This document shows, piece by piece, positions 37,840 to 50,591 of a stretch of DNA of 64,000 nt. Position numbers and translations under genes: made by a program. The notes under the pieces are model-generated. The model searched no databases, was not told the DNA's origin, and saw nothing but the letters and a program-made list of their open reading frames with translations. The stretch covers positions 12,865,556-12,929,555 of the forward strand of contig OX457027.1 of the NCBI GenBank assembly GCA_949752745.1, given 5' to 3'. Within the stretch, counting starts at the first letter, position 1, and every line of letters begins with the position of its first letter. The DNA is from Protula sp. h YS-2021. Taxonomy: Eukaryota > Annelida > Polychaeta > Sabellida > Serpulidae.

Positions 37840-39060
37840 ATGCCAAGCTTTAAGCTCTTATACAAAGAAACAGTCATTTATACGCTTCGGATGACAACGG
37901 TGTGCCTATCCGATACAAAGAAGCTCGCTTAGCTAAGTCAAAATACGGCAAAATACCTGGGAGCACATGTGTTATCATGGTGCCTCCTGAGCTTCGCGAG
38001 GACATACTACAAGCCTACCACGATAGATTAGGCCACCAAGGCAACCAACGAACGCGCGACGCAATCGCCTTAAAGTACCAATGGGACAAAATGTCCCAGG
38101 ACGTCAAGAAGTTTGTGCAGTCATGCGAAAATGTCAACAGACAAAGCGCGTATCACCAGAGACCAACACCCTAGGCACACTTGCTGCAACTCCAGAAGGT
38201 CACAAATACATCCTACTGTTTGTTGACTCGTTTTCAAAATGGAGCGAAGCAGTTCCCTAAAAAGAGATCAGTGCACAGACAGTAGCTGATGCCCTCCATC
38301 GGGAAATCATTTCTCGATATGGCAGTTTCAAAACCCTTGTATCAGATCGAGCAAAAGCTTCATATCACTCGTGGTAAAAGAACTCTGTAAAGTTTATGAC
38401 ATTGAACACAGATTCATATCTTCCTACCATACGCGAGCGAACTCTATCTCCGAACTCCAGAATTCCAGAATAGCACAAAGCAGTTGATAAATCCCATTCG
38501 AACTGCTTTCGTGTGCTTCCTCTGATTATGCTAACTTATCGCGTTACGCCCACCAATAACTCAACCCATTTCTTCCCCTATTTTCTACTCTTTGGCCGCG
38601 AATGCATTCTCCCACTCGACAATGCCCTAGCCCCTAGTAAAAATACTCAAAAGGCGTACAGAACTACGTGGAGCAACTGCTAAAAAACGTTAAATTCGTC
38701 GTATTTTGACAAAATCTAATCTAAAACGTCACGGAGCAGAAGCCAAATCGTACTATGATAAATCAGCCGAAGACAAGAAATTTCGATAAATCGTTAGCAA
38801 CCATGTTACTCGTAAAGGTAAATCGAAGCAACTTGAACCTCTGTATACTGGTCCTGACTATATTACGAATCGCTGCGCCAAGCACACATAAAGTCTCAGA
38901 AGTGTGGACAACAATGAGCCAACCTCGTCTCGAGTACATGCCAATCGTCTGAAGTACATGCCAATCGTCCAAGGTCAGATCATGTAGCGCAAGCCCCACA
39001 ACCATTGCAGGATGCTACCCTCAGTCCAGTTAAACCAGTGAACAATGAGCGAATTATGAA
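37840..39060 (+). pseudogene. Integrase remnant of the gypsy element
   Basis: 37902-38174 encodes the zinc-binding N-terminus HDRLGHQGNQRT followed by KFVQSCENV (last Cys lost). FVDSFSKWSEAVP near 38220 and VSDRAKASYH near 38340 match the RVE core with its two Asp. Downstream sequence is fragmentary. Confidence 0.8.
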
Positions 39061-39421
39061 AGTTCTCGCCGACTACAAACAAGGTCAAGGTACAAGGTAG
39101 CGATCGTCCAGTTATCCTTCAGAGAAGTATGGTTCCAGTAGAACTTAGTCAAAAATACTATGTTAACACAGATTTAAAAAAGCAACGAAAATAAGAGAAT
39201 AAATGTTCCTAGAGCAGCAGCAATGATAAAGTTCAAGTAAAACAAAAGTGTATTCCAGTACAAACAGAAGAGACGCTAGAAGTATCTAATAAGAGTGTGA
39301 AGGCAATACAATATCTATATCTAAATGAAGATGTAACAAGTATAAAAGGTGTTATCAAAGGTGTTATCACGTATAATAATAAAATATAAAATATAATTTT
39401 ATTTGTGTAACCATTTTATTC

Positions 39422-40180
39422 GTGCAACCACTAAGGCTAAGAGCACAAAAATTGTTTCTCTTGCAGCGCTGTACTTCATACACTGGTGGCCAAAGTGACT
39501 ACGTGCCAAAACACCATGCTAGCAACCCTTTCGAGTCTAAAGTCCAAATTTGCGCTTATTTCAGGCATTTTCTCTTTCAAAGTTTAGTGTTCTCTAATCT
39601 GGTTACAGTTACAAAAATAGGTGTATTTCAAATTACAGATGCTGACAAGAACCCTCCTCCTTTTGTGCATCGCGGCAGCGTGGTCAAAGGCTCAAGCAAG
39701 GTGTTGTATTCCAAGTCAACAGCTCCGAATCAACATGGCACCACATTCCATCTCCCAGTACCAGATCCTGCAGGCACGCAGAAGCTGTTGTAGGTTGTTC
39801 TAGCCATCAGGAATGTCTCCGATTTCCTGGATCCTATATCCAGCGAAATTGTCTCTGTTCTGAACTCTTCAGCAAATCACTTGTGTGACATCGTCCGCTC
39901 TATCAACAAGTTTATACCAGAGCATGCCACTCATCTACCATCGCGTAAACACAGATCCGTCTTGCCAATGATTGGACATGCTACAAGGTTCATGTTTGGT
40001 TAATTAGACGAACATGGTTTATCAACATTGCACCAACACATCAAACATGTCACACAGCAATAAAACCAGCTTCATCACCATTTTCAAAGATGAACTTTCC
40101 TCATATGCAACCACGGTAGATTCTCGTATGAATGGACTCGCTGACCTTGTCCAGGTAATTAGACGATTAATGTATTCCAT
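39422..40180 (+). pseudogene. Possible env-like remnant between integrase and 3' LTR
   Basis: A frame from 39422 continues past stops through about 40120. Near 39945-40000 it has a basic SRKHR site followed by a hydrophobic stretch and MFGT-like spacing (MFG, stop, LDEHG). This recalls the cleavage site and fusion segment of insect errantivirus and baculovirus F-type envelope proteins. Position after integrase also fits env. It is broken by several stops and no complete protein can be read. Confidence is limited because the similarity rests on one short region. Confidence 0.4.
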
Positions 40181-40359
40181 GCTTTTTTCGTGTGTTTATA
40201 ATATTTTATGACGATGTATATTATATCGGTAGAGAATCACATCAAGGTTGATATAACACTGTGTATTATATCTTATTGTACGTTTGTTTGATTTTAATGT
40301 CAACATATTTCTGTTCCAAATGTCCCAGAAGCGACATTTTTAAGTCGCCAGGTGATTCT

Positions 40360-41528
40360 TGTAAAAGAAATTTTGTTAATTTTCTGGGGAAATTAATATT
40401 CATATTTGGAATTAATATTTTTATAAGTTTTTATCAAACCAGATATTTCATTTTATTTATCAGCATGACCACATTTTAAAATTAAGTGTGAAGTTCTTTA
40501 TTACCCGATACAGGTGGACATTCTCAACAATGTAATGTTTTAAGTAGAATAGCTATTCATGTCCTTCTTTTTGAAAATCTGATAGAGGAGTTATCTAAGA
40601 CTCAAAATAAGGGTTTTGTTATTTTTCGAGTGTGTTATGTATATCAATATCAGTTTCCTACCAGATAAAAGACGTTATCATGAACTTTGTATTACAAGGC
40701 GTGAGAAACATTCCCGGGTGAAAAAAGACTTTGGTCAAGTGTAGGCACTAATTACTTCAAATTAGGTACTTATTTAATAGCCAATCAAAACTGAAAAAAA
40801 TGAAATAATAAATTCTCATGTGACCAAGTTTTGACCACTCAGAAATTCCGTCACAAAATTTTATGACCACGACTAAATTTTCCTCACTTCAACTGCTCAA
40901 TAAAAAAGCAGTTGCTGCTCGGACCTCGTTAAGGAAACATCAAAAATTGGAAAAAACATCAAAAACCAAGGTTATATTAAGGAAAATAATTGATTAGAAC
41001 TTAGCAATTTTTGGATCCTGTGAACTCGGAATTTCAAGCAGGAAACGGATCAAGAAACAGGAAGTGCAGGAATCACGCAAATTACGTACAGTTAATTTAT
41101 TTGTCTTAATTATCGTTACTTCCTTATAGCTGTTTAGGTTTTATTGTATTATCTAAGATGTAAAATAGATGTCTAGAAATCAGGTAATGATTATTGTAAA
41201 TTTGGTTATTATGTAATAGCATTGAAATCTTAATAACGTAGGTGTGCGCATCGATATTGCATGGTACATAATTCTCGGAAAAGCGAGAGTTTGGAAAAAT
41301 GAATAGAATGAGTTAATTATCGATTACTAATAAAATAACATAAATTAGAAGAAAGTATTTAGTTATTTTTCTTGGTTTGGGGACTAATTCCGGTCATAAC
41401 ACATTAACCCCCTTGTTGCCGTTGAGGCTAGAAGACGATAGATAATTTCTTATATATTCTAATAAAAGTTATTAATTAAAGCAGCGTCGTGGATAGAGTT
41501 ACATATTACCCAAGAAGGTACCATAAAA
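40360..41528 (+). repeat. 3' LTR of the gypsy-type element
   Basis: Direct repeat of 32539-33665. It begins TGTAAAAGAAATTTTG. GAGTTACA at 41496-41503 is an alternative end; similarity to the 5' copy continues to CCATAAAA at 41528. Confidence 0.85.
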
Positions 41529-42348
41529 TATCTCCGATGATGCCAAGGGAACAAAGAGAAAATTAATTATTAATGTGACAGACCAGTATCTCTACACGAG
41601 TAAATACATATTAACAAATAAAAAAAAATAGATAACAGTAAAACGCATGTTCCCTGAGCCAGAGTCGATCCAGCAACTTTATGGTTGTAGAATGAATTTA
41701 AGAATTCCAAAATAAAGTTTATCATATCCAAGTGCTGCAGAAATGATGAATAAATGAATAGGAAATAGAGTAATAAAGCAATTAACAAGTAAAAGATTTA
41801 TTTCGAGAATCACATCAATATAACATAAAAGGCGGCAGAGCTTTTTAATCTTAGAAGTATGTGTAATAAAACAAAAGGTTTTTGTAGTTGAAGAATGTGT
41901 TAAATTTTATTTTCTTATGACTGAAAAATGTTGAAGTTGCTATAGTAATTATGACGTTATTTTATGAAAAGAGTGAAGCCATGAAAAAGAACATTTTTAT
42001 GTTTCCTTTATATAATTACATCTGCGTTTGGAGACCAGATCGAAAGTCGAAAGAGCACGTTTATTGAAAGCTATGAAAGTGAACAAGGATACTAAACTGA
42101 AAACCACAAACGTAGAAGCGATAATTTTTTTCGCCATTCTATATAGTTCTAATTATTTTTGGTGATAAACTAATACCGCAAGATCTTTTTAAGAATTTTT
42201 TCAAGCTATACTAATAAAATTAAATTTTATCTGCATTTTCCAGCCCAACTTTTTTCAGGTTTTAACATTTTGAGCTGAAGTATTTAATTTCTTAATACTT
42301 ATTTTAATGGGTAAAATGTCCTGTAGACGTAGAAGCCATCACTATGGC
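41529..42348. other. Spacer between the gypsy and DIRS elements
   Basis: AT-rich genomic sequence of about 0.8 kb. No coding or repeat signal is recognised. Confidence 0.4.
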
Positions 42349-42545
42349 TTTTCCAGTGTGTTTCACAATTGTTATCACAATGTGTAATAATAATATTTTT
42401 TGTGGAACAAATAGCACCACGTGGGTACTCTTTACAGGTGCGCAGTTGTTATGTTAACAATGCTTGTTAATCAACCGATCAATCAGCGTCAGTGCAGTTC
42501 CTTTCATGTCGTCGAACCATACCCAACTTATCGTACCAGACGATC
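42349..42545. repeat. Left inverted terminal repeat of the DIRS element
   Basis: It pairs with 48728-48916. Shared pieces include TGTGGAACAA-TAGCACCAC, TGCTTGT-AA-CAACCGA and CAACTTATCG. Divergence is moderate. Confidence 0.8.
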
Positions 42546-43523
42546 CCAGTTGATGGGGAGGTGGGTGCTTACAATTCGAGTCAATACGCTACTGCGACGG
42601 GTCGGTACATGGTTTAGCAGGCAACTTAGCTATTTACTGCATGCCTCTCTTTGTGAAAAGTGGGTGGGGGCATTTGCTCGTAGAACAATATTAGCATGGT
42701 CGAGGTATAACATGATGAACTGAAATATTTAATTTCTTAATACTCATTCTTAAGTAAAATATCTTGCAGACATAAAAGCCATCAGGACCATGTGCCAACC
42801 CGAACTGTCCAAAACAGGACCATGGTACAAGACACCACTGTGTCGGTCGGCAACACAACAGTCCCGTGATAGGCTAACTGATATGCTGTCGCTGCAGTTC
42901 CGAACTGTGCCTCAACCCCAAGTCTATTCTTTTTGTAAGGCTTCTTTGCGGGGGACTATTGGTGAGGCCTGCAAGAAGGAGCACTATTATGAATCACTGA
43001 TTCAGCAGCCAACTTGTAGTAATTCGCACATCGACACACCATTAGCATTACGTAAGGAGTGCGCTACATGTCTGCCCTGATGAGCTTTAATTGACAATTT
43101 CTGTTGAATTACATCTTCAGGTCGACACTGCCACGTGACCTCACATCCGGCAAGGCTGGTATCACAATTTGCTTAACGTACCTAAGTCTTTGGTCACAAT
43201 GGGCGTCTTGCCCAAAAAAGATGGTTTTAGGACCACCGCCTCATATGAACAATTGACCTGACTAACAGAGTTTTGCAAGGCATGTATTTCGCTTACGCGA
43301 GGCCAACGCCACAAGAAATACACACTTTTAAGTAAGTGACTTGTCTGAGATGATAGAATGATGAAAAAATGGTGATGTGATATATATAAAAACCAGTGAC
43401 AAATCTCAATACACCACTGTCCTGTCAGAAATAGACCGTTCTAATTGAAATGACCTAAGCAAATCCGACAATACGCTCGTTTCAAAATAAACATGAGAGC
43501 CGAGTGGTACCTCAAAACCGATC
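42546..43523. other. 3' part of DIRS element without readable recombinase
   Basis: The catalytic half of the tyrosine recombinase should lie here on the minus strand, but I cannot find the Arg-His-Arg-Tyr pattern. Plus-strand frames at 42421-42723 and 42790-43080 look non-coding. Confidence 0.35.
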
Positions 43524-44051
43524 TCAACGACACCTTTCTGCCCTCGAACAAATAAAAGCAAAAGCGACCACTGCAACTGCCGTTGCTGCTAAAGGATCAA
43601 TACCCCTATTAAGACACCACGACTCGAACAATCGCCAATGTGACAAGTACACTTTGTTCGTGGAGTCTTTATGAATTCTGTCCATTCTATGCTCTACTAG
43701 CTGAGATAAATCCTTGGATTTTAGGAAGGAAAATTTATGCATCAAAGTTTGAGTCGAAACAACTGACGATTCGGTTGTAATGGCATCAAAAAAGGTAACC
43801 AAGACAGTTCTGGAAAACCGGGGGTTAGTAGCAGGGGACGATGGGGCCTCTCGTGCCAAATCTCCGTGAGAACCTTCTTCATGAGAGACGATGGTGGCAA
43901 CGCAACAACACCTGCATGGGCCACTGACACAGCAGTATCCGGACACGGAGACATGTATACCGGAAAACGATGGTTTAAACGCTTGGCAAAGAGATCGATC
44001 TGCGGAGACTGCAAAGTAATCCAGTGAAACTTGTAATCCGCCAATGCCCAC
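43524..44051 (-). pseudogene. Tyrosine recombinase N-terminal part of the DIRS element
   Basis: Two overlapping frames carry typical DIRS sequence. PQIDLFAKRLNHRFPVYMSP (43742-44044 frame) and LLLTPGFPELSWLP are the link between RNase H and recombinase. KVYLSHWRLFESWCLNRGIDP (43524-44051 frame) is the SAM-like N-terminal DNA-binding region of the recombinase. A frameshift separates them. Confidence 0.7.
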
Positions 44052-44167
44052 TCGGTGTGAACAACCTGACCCGTACGAGAAGCTAAGTCAGCGGAACATT
44101 CGGGCTACCTGCAATGTGAGAGGGTTGAATGGAAAAACCACAAACTCGAGCAACCAATAGGACCTGC

Positions 44168-44655
44168 TTAGTGAGACGAGGCAAAGTCGATGAGTGCGTG
44201 CCGTCCTGCTTGGACAAATAAGACACCATCGTCCGATTGTCTATGAAAAACTGAATCACGTGATTCCCGAGTTTGACAAGCTCTCAAAATCGCCTTCATT
44301 TCCAGCAGATTGATATGTAACCCTCGTTCTTGAATCTGCCATCGACCTCTCCACGTTCTACCTTGGAAAAAGAAACCCCACCCGTTGAGAGAGGCACCTG
44401 CTTCGATGGAGCTGGAAAAGAAAAGGGCACACCGATCAAAAGATTGGGTTGACACGACCACCAATCTAGATCCCTAAGATCCAACAACAAAAGCCGAATC
44501 CGATGATCCGGCAACCTGCTTCGACGCAATGCCTTCAAAACATCACGTTGAAACTCCCGGAAATGACCCCTGCCCAGTTCGACCGTCTTTTTCGTTGTAA
44601 CTAATAGACCTAGAAGTGACTCTAATTGGGACACACCAGGCTTGGATGTAGACAC
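44168..44655 (-). pseudogene. DIRS RNase H remnant
   Basis: GASLNGWGFFFQGR and GLHINLLEMKAILRA match the DIRS RNase H pattern D-S-GWGa ... INxLEM-A; the first catalytic Asp is replaced by Gly. The upstream frame (44296-44655) holds the connection region with LLGLLVTTKKTVELG. Confidence 0.7.
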
Positions 44656-44872
44656 GATTCGGGCAATGAGACATTATTCTTGGATTCGACTTTGTGTGGG
44701 AAATGCTCTGGCGCTCACAAAATCTAACAATCCTCCCCAAAACTCTTCTGATTCTTCTGATTTGGAACCAATTCCGACTTGCTGCGATTGACCAAGAAAC
44801 CCAGAACCTCGCACCACCCCAGCAGAATATCCAGCTGAGTTAAAGGAACTGCCTGTTCGAGTTTACCAACAA

Positions 44873-45620
44873 TCAATCGTGAAGATATTGGAACAGAAGC
44901 AAACCTACTTGCTGACCCCAGTGTTTGACTACCTTTATCATCTGGGTTAACTTAAATGGCGCCGTCGACAAACCGAATGGTACTGCAAGAAACTCTGATT
45001 CACTACCCTGAAGGCGGGAAAACGACGCGACCTCTCGTACATCGGAATGTGCAGGTATGCATCGGACAATTCCACTGACACAGTCCACATGCTCTGATTT
45101 AGGGTGGATTTGATCAAATGAAGCGTGCCCATCGTGAATGATGTGAGGTGCAGAAATTGAATGAGATGCGACAGGTCTTTGACAGGACGCCAATTGCCGG
45201 ACTTTTGGAATAAGAAAGACCCGACTGAAAAACGCGTGAGCGCCCGTAGGTATCTTTCTATAGTTTTCTTTTCTATCAGCTCTTGAAGCATTGTCTGCAA
45301 CGCAAGTTGCTTCTCTAGTTTGTGTGCGTATGACGTAATCAAAGAAGGATTGGGAAGTTTGACAAGCAGTGAAAGATTTGACAACGCGACCTGTCTCTTG
45401 CAGACGGTAAAGAGTACCCCCAACGAAACAAAGAATCGAACACACGATTGAATATAGCGTTGGCACCGGGATCGACAAAGTTTCTCAAGGCCTGGAATGC
45501 GCAATATTGAAAGGAACGTGTGTGCAGACTTTTCCTGGATATCTCCTCTAAATATCGACAGTTACGTTCCACTAATGGCACAATGGAATCAAGATTGACC
45601 TTCGGAAGCCTTGGTGCCAT
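44873..45620 (-). pseudogene. DIRS reverse transcriptase remnant
   Basis: Frames at 44873-45478, 44947-45504 and 45339-45620 overlap. Visible motifs are SFLFQKSGNWRPVKDLSHL, VSVELSDAYLHIPMYERSRR and FGLSTAPFKLTQM. These follow the DIRS/Ngaro pattern (DL-DAYLHIP, LPFGLSTAPF-FT). Frameshifts break it. Confidence 0.8.
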
Positions 45621-45871
45621 GCCTCTGGGCTACGCAATTGGCTGAATTGGTAAAACCGCGTCATTTGACTGGTAAGCCGCAGTCCTCACATGCAACACCT
45701 TTGAAGGCAGTAACCGCGACGTGGACGAACATCTTGTAACAACTGCAGCTCGTGCATTCGCGCGAGTAAAACATTTGACTCACAGGGAGCTGTCGACAAG
45801 CCCATGAGATCTTTCCATGGTGGTGGTTGAGATTGAACCGCGAAGAAAAAGGACGGTTGACTAACCTGCGG

Positions 45872-47150
45872 CTACGATATCGTCAGCGAGACAGACGAGT
45901 TATCCTCAATGAATTTTAGAATGCCTTTAAATGGCAAATCCGCTGCCGAAAAGTCAATAGTCGACGGCTCCTCCCATTCATCAGGTAAAACCTCAACGCC
46001 TGGAGGAGTGGGAGTGCGCATCTGCCGAAAGGGTTTGTACTCCTCCCGCGTCATAACCCGCGGTGAGGCGTAATACGGCATGCGGAAACGTGGGTAAGGA
46101 CCAGCGGAGCGCAACGTGAGACCGTAGTTTTTACCGGCGACAACGGTACATTACTCCCGGCAGCTTGAGTCAAGTGTATTTGAGTCTGTTCATTATCATT
46201 GACCATCACAGGCTCCTCTTCCCCAGACGACGAATTGTCTCCTGAGGAGGTGGAGGGAGACGCATAAATCGAATGTCGACGCAGGCGATGGCCACTGCCC
46301 GTAAATGGTTGTATAAGGGTCGTGAGGAGAATGAGCGATGGTTGCATATCCTTCGATGACGACGGTTCGGTCGTAACAGTGTCCGACCGAACCGAGTTGA
46401 GACTTGATGTTGCCGACCCTGACTTAGAAGCGAAACCGCGTAACATCTTGATCTCCTCGTCTGAGGCGTGTCTTAATGTGTCTCGGCATGCAAATTGAAA
46501 CTTAAGGCGAACTTTTTCAAAGGTGCCAATTCTTGTTTTCGAAGAGAAGATCCCGACAAAAAATGCTTCATAGCGGTAGAAATATTTAAATGTAACTCCG
46601 CAGTACTAGGTAACTGTTGGACAGACACTTCGTGAGGAATTGTATCTGTCTCCAGTGTGAGATCATTGATCAACGGAGTATGTAACACCGGTTGAATGAG
46701 GGTCTATAAACAGGCGTCACAGTCACAACAGAAGATACCAAGGGTGACGTAACATCTGCCTGACCGGGATCCATAATGTAAACACCCGGTGGCGATACCA
46801 CAGATTCTGCAAGTGGTAACGGAAGCGCTTTAGGATTGAGTTTCCTCGGCTGTTTCGATCCCTGTGCATTTGAATCCGATCTTACCATAAAAGCGTAAGC
46901 GGCAAAAATGTATGAGTCGATGCAGACGACATGATACTCGTGGAACCCTTGCGACCTTTTCAGTCTCCGGCTGTTGCAACAACAAGGAAAAAATGAAATC
47001 ATCTAGGTGTGCACACTGGTCGCAACGGTTGTCCAATGTGCATGATTGAATCATCCAGCGACGCTGGCAGGCAGTACATCTTGAATGCGTCTCACCGGTA
47101 CACTTGGTGTGAGCGCAGCAGTCCGCAATCGTCAGTGAATCTACAACCAA
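45872..47150 (-). pseudogene. DIRS gag-like region
   Basis: Several short minus-strand frames precede the reverse transcriptase, with a Ser/Asp/Glu-rich part (SSGDNSSSGEEEPV) and a Cys-x2-Cys pair set CTACQRRW...CDQC near the N-terminus. Position and composition fit a DIRS gag. No clear family match was made. Confidence 0.45.
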
Positions 47151-48727
47151 ACAAACAATATACTTATATGGTAATCACTGACAATAATCTATAAAACAAA
47201 TCATATTAATGATAACAGACAAAAAAGCCCATATAATATCATTAAAACTGTTTTAGAAGTAAAACATAAGGTGTATTATACGACCTAATGCCAATACCGT
47301 CACTGCAGCAAGGGTCACGTGATCGAGTTGTCTCATACACGACCCGACAAAGTGGCAACTCGTCGCAATCACGTTTTGTGACGGTCACGACCGTCCCTGC
47401 GACAACCTGACACATTCATGGGTCGTGACATGCACGATCCGACGTCGTGACAACCTGTGACAGTCACGTGTCGTGACAGACATAACCCGCAACACGGGCC
47501 AGTCGCTACAACAACCACCCGTCAAAACCCACCCGTGACAGTACCGCCTAGTGGCATGATCGACCTCTGTAGAAAACGAATGGCAGTCGAAGCATAACAC
47601 AATCAACCTGAAGCAAAAGCATAATCCAAGCCATAGTTGATTGCAGAATTACCTTGCTGTAATCATGCTTCTCTTCCGCTGTGACTCGACACATGTTCGA
47701 CCCGTCACCAGCACGAGTCGCTGCAACAGTGCAACAGCAAGCCGCTGCGAAAGCGAGTTGCTGTAAACACGCCTCGTGACAACAGCGAGTCGCTGCAAAC
47801 ACGACTCGTGACAACGGCAAGTCGCCGCAAACACAACCCGCGACAACAGCGACTTACCAGCTGACCTGGTCGTCACTGCTACGGGCCATGATGAGAGCAA
47901 ATGCCACCATCACCGCTCGCATTATGTCTAAACCACCCTTTATTGTACGCGTCACTGCGACGGGTCGTAACATACAACAGACTTCAAGGAGAAAATCCCC
48001 TGCTAATCTCGTTCCATGACAAGTGATCGATGCTTAGACCATGCTGGTGTTGTGACGATCCGTCACAGTATGGAGTTGTCGTATCCGCCACAGATACGAC
48101 GCCGCTGTGCTGACCACATGATCAATTTCTCACCGATTCATATGTGGACAGAAGCGGCTACACTACTCAGTTCTGTGATAAATCATCACAACACAACTGT
48201 TGGCGTGTCTATCAACAGAAAGAGATAGTGTATGCAACACCTTTAACAATGTTGCTGCAATCTCAAGCCTGTGGAAGACAACCCTCCTAAGCTGTGAAAA
48301 CTGCATATCCAAAGACCCTATAAGGGAAGAAGGACGACAGAAAATAGAAACTTTCCTGTTTGCCGAGCTCACCCAATACAAACTGTTTGCTGACTGACCA
48401 AGAGGGAAACCCTCGAAATGGAAACTGAGAAAATCGCCTAGAAACCACCGAACTGTCTATAACCATAATCTACATTACATTCTTGATTGCAGGGAAGCAT
48501 TTAAAACCGGTCTGACAAAACCCAGAACTACCATGTGTAGGAATCAGCAAAGTCAGCAAACTGGTCAAAACGCACACCGAACCAGATAAAACTAAAAGTA
48601 TACGTAAATATAATATCCAAGATAAATAATATTCAAAAAGTATGCATTTTCCTTGATTTTGATCAGTCATTTGTACGAAAATTTCATTCACGTCGTTTAC
48701 CAGAGAAAAATCTCCTGTTACTCGGAT
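47151..48727. repeat. 5' part of DIRS element with GTCGCTGCAA minisatellite
   Basis: No gene is seen. 47690-47860 holds several imperfect ~31-bp units with GACAACAGCGAGTCGCTGCA and ACACGACTCGTG. Related GTCGTGACA/GTCACGAC motifs spread from 47300 to 47540, with many small palindromes. Confidence 0.6.
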
Positions 48728-48916
48728 CGCGATAAGTTGGGACTGGTTCGATCACATGACAGGAGCTGCATCTACGCTTATTGGTCGGTTGGTTGACAAG
48801 CACTGTAAACATAGCAACAGGGTACCTGTTAAGGATACCCGTGTGGTGCTACTTGTTCCACAATTTTTTTTTTATTATTATAGATCGCGATAACCAATGT
48901 GAAACACATTGGAAAA
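48728..48916. repeat. Right inverted terminal repeat of the DIRS element
   Basis: Inverted match to 42349-42545, ending at the TGGAAAA at 48910-48916. Confidence 0.8.
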
Positions 48917-50591
48917 TTCATTGAGTTAGGTTTCGTAGTCTATAAGACAGTATTTCCGAAATTAAAAAGTGATTTTAACCTATTTCATATAATGTTTGCA
49001 TTTCAGAGTGATTCATTGAAGCATCAATTGGCATTACAGGTGGTATCATAAGTTTCTAGTAAGTTTTAACTGATTTCAAATTAATAATGACTCTCGTACT
49101 TATTGAAACGTCATTGATGCAATTTAGTACCTGATTGGCATGTGTCAGGCATGACGTGATGCGAGTACTCGTACTGCTATATGCCTGTTGTTAAGGCTAT
49201 GCTACCTGTCGCAAAGCTCTGTCCTGGGGATGGTGGGAAGTGGTAGTATAGGAGATGTGTTGGGGTGTCTATAACTCAGAAGTCTCCCCTCCCTACCCCC
49301 TCTTCCAAAAAAAAAAAACGAATTGCTTTCTGTTTTTATCAAAGATTTCGAGACTTGTACAGTCACTTGAATAAATTTTATTGCATCTTGGAAACACTAA
49401 ATGTTTTATGTGCAAAGGGGTGGCGGTTGTTGCTACGTATTTTCCCCGATAATCTTCAGTCTTTATTATTTTTGTCTTTAATAGCCGAACTGTACAGGGT
49501 TTGCAGTGCAGAGCAAAACACTCAGCATTTAAACTTTGCAGTTTAAAATCGGACTGAAATTATTTTATTAAATCAATTTTTACGTGTTGTGCCCTGTGTC
49601 CAGGGTAAGGGTGCAATCCAACGTTCGTTCGATGTTTTTTTAATAACGAGGGAGCTGATTCAAGCTGGTTGTTCTTGGGTAGGATATGATTTATAGTGAA
49701 TTACTTGTAAGTACAGATATCAAGTTGTATGGTGAGGAGAAGGCAGCATCTAAACAAGCATTTAGATGTTACAGAGTCCAGAACGCATTAAGTAGAGCAG
49801 GGATAGATCGTATAAAGCTCTATGATGTTGCAATGTGTACCTTTTCAAGAGTTAGACGTTTTTCTCATATGTATGAGCCCGGCCAATAGTTGTAATCTCC
49901 CTGAGCAAGTCGTGCAGCCCGTTCAATCTAGCCTATGTTACGCGCGGTGTACAGACTCCATGCAGATGCCTCATATTTGAGACAAGGTCTGCAGATGAGA
50001 AGTGAAAATGATGATGCTTTTTCATTGATTTTTGTACAATACATATTTTTGGTCTTTAGTTTTTGGTCACATTTTAGACAAAAGTTACTTTTTAAATTTT
50101 ATGAAAATGTCCAGACCCTGTGGAATGAACATTTTTAGCATTTTATGTTGATTAAATCGTTAAGTTTATTATCAAAAAATTGCATTTGAAAAAGCTCGTT
50201 GAAGAATTGTTTTCTCACTGGATGAATTTTACTTTAGGAGGGCTTCCGCATATTCTATTGCTATCTCAACTGTGCCAAAATATTAAACCGAGAAAATTCC
50301 ATTCCGTCAAGTTCATAGTATGCAGCTACTCGATTCTGTATGGAGTATGCATCGTTTGGCATTCAAAACTGATGTTTGTATTCAAAACTCCCAGCGAAAG
50401 AGGAACATGAACAGTCGTCGGTGGAGTGAAAAATTAAGAAAAGTAAAATAATGATAAATGCATTAGAAAAGGAAGGTCACAGGTGTAACACTGTCATGGT
50501 TTTAATGAACAAGTATTGGGTTAGTTATAAGTACCCTTATGATTTGAAAGGATTTATAAATTAGCTGCTACTATAGGTTTGCGTCCTGGCC
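48917..50591. other. Upstream region of the CELSR gene
   Basis: About 1.7 kb with no convincing coding frame. CTGCTACTATAG just before 50573 could be a splice acceptor for a coding exon that starts with GCCATGG, implying an upstream 5' untranslated exon. No promoter is assigned. Confidence 0.4.

Larger units (their letters stand above)
32539..41528 (+). mobile_element. Degenerate Ty3/gypsy-type LTR retrotransposon with env-like tail
   Basis: Two direct repeats of about 1.13 and 1.17 kb (32539-33665 and 40360-41528) begin TGTGAAAG and TGTAAAAG and bracket gag, protease, reverse transcriptase, RNase H and integrase remnants in gypsy order, all on the plus strand. The inner side of the left LTR is followed by TGGTGGAGATGCC, a possible tRNA primer site. 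Numerous stops and frame changes show it is dead. The LTRs differ at many positions and by small indels, so the insertion is old. The exact LTR 3' ends and the target duplication are uncertain. Confidence 0.85.
42349..48916 (-). mobile_element. DIRS-type tyrosine-recombinase retrotransposon (degenerate)
   Basis: Inverted terminal repeats of about 190-200 bases flank the element: TTTTCCAGTGTGTTTCACA at 42349 and its inverted match ending at 48916. Inside, on the minus strand, are gag-like, reverse transcriptase, DIRS-type RNase H and tyrosine-recombinase remnants, in DIRS order. The element is 6.6 kb, a normal DIRS size. There is no target duplication to expect. Reading frames are broken throughout. 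Confidence 0.8.

Noticed and set aside
42421..43080. Plus-strand frames of 96-100 residues
   Set aside because: They lie in the 3' part and terminal repeat of a minus-strand DIRS element and show no domain.
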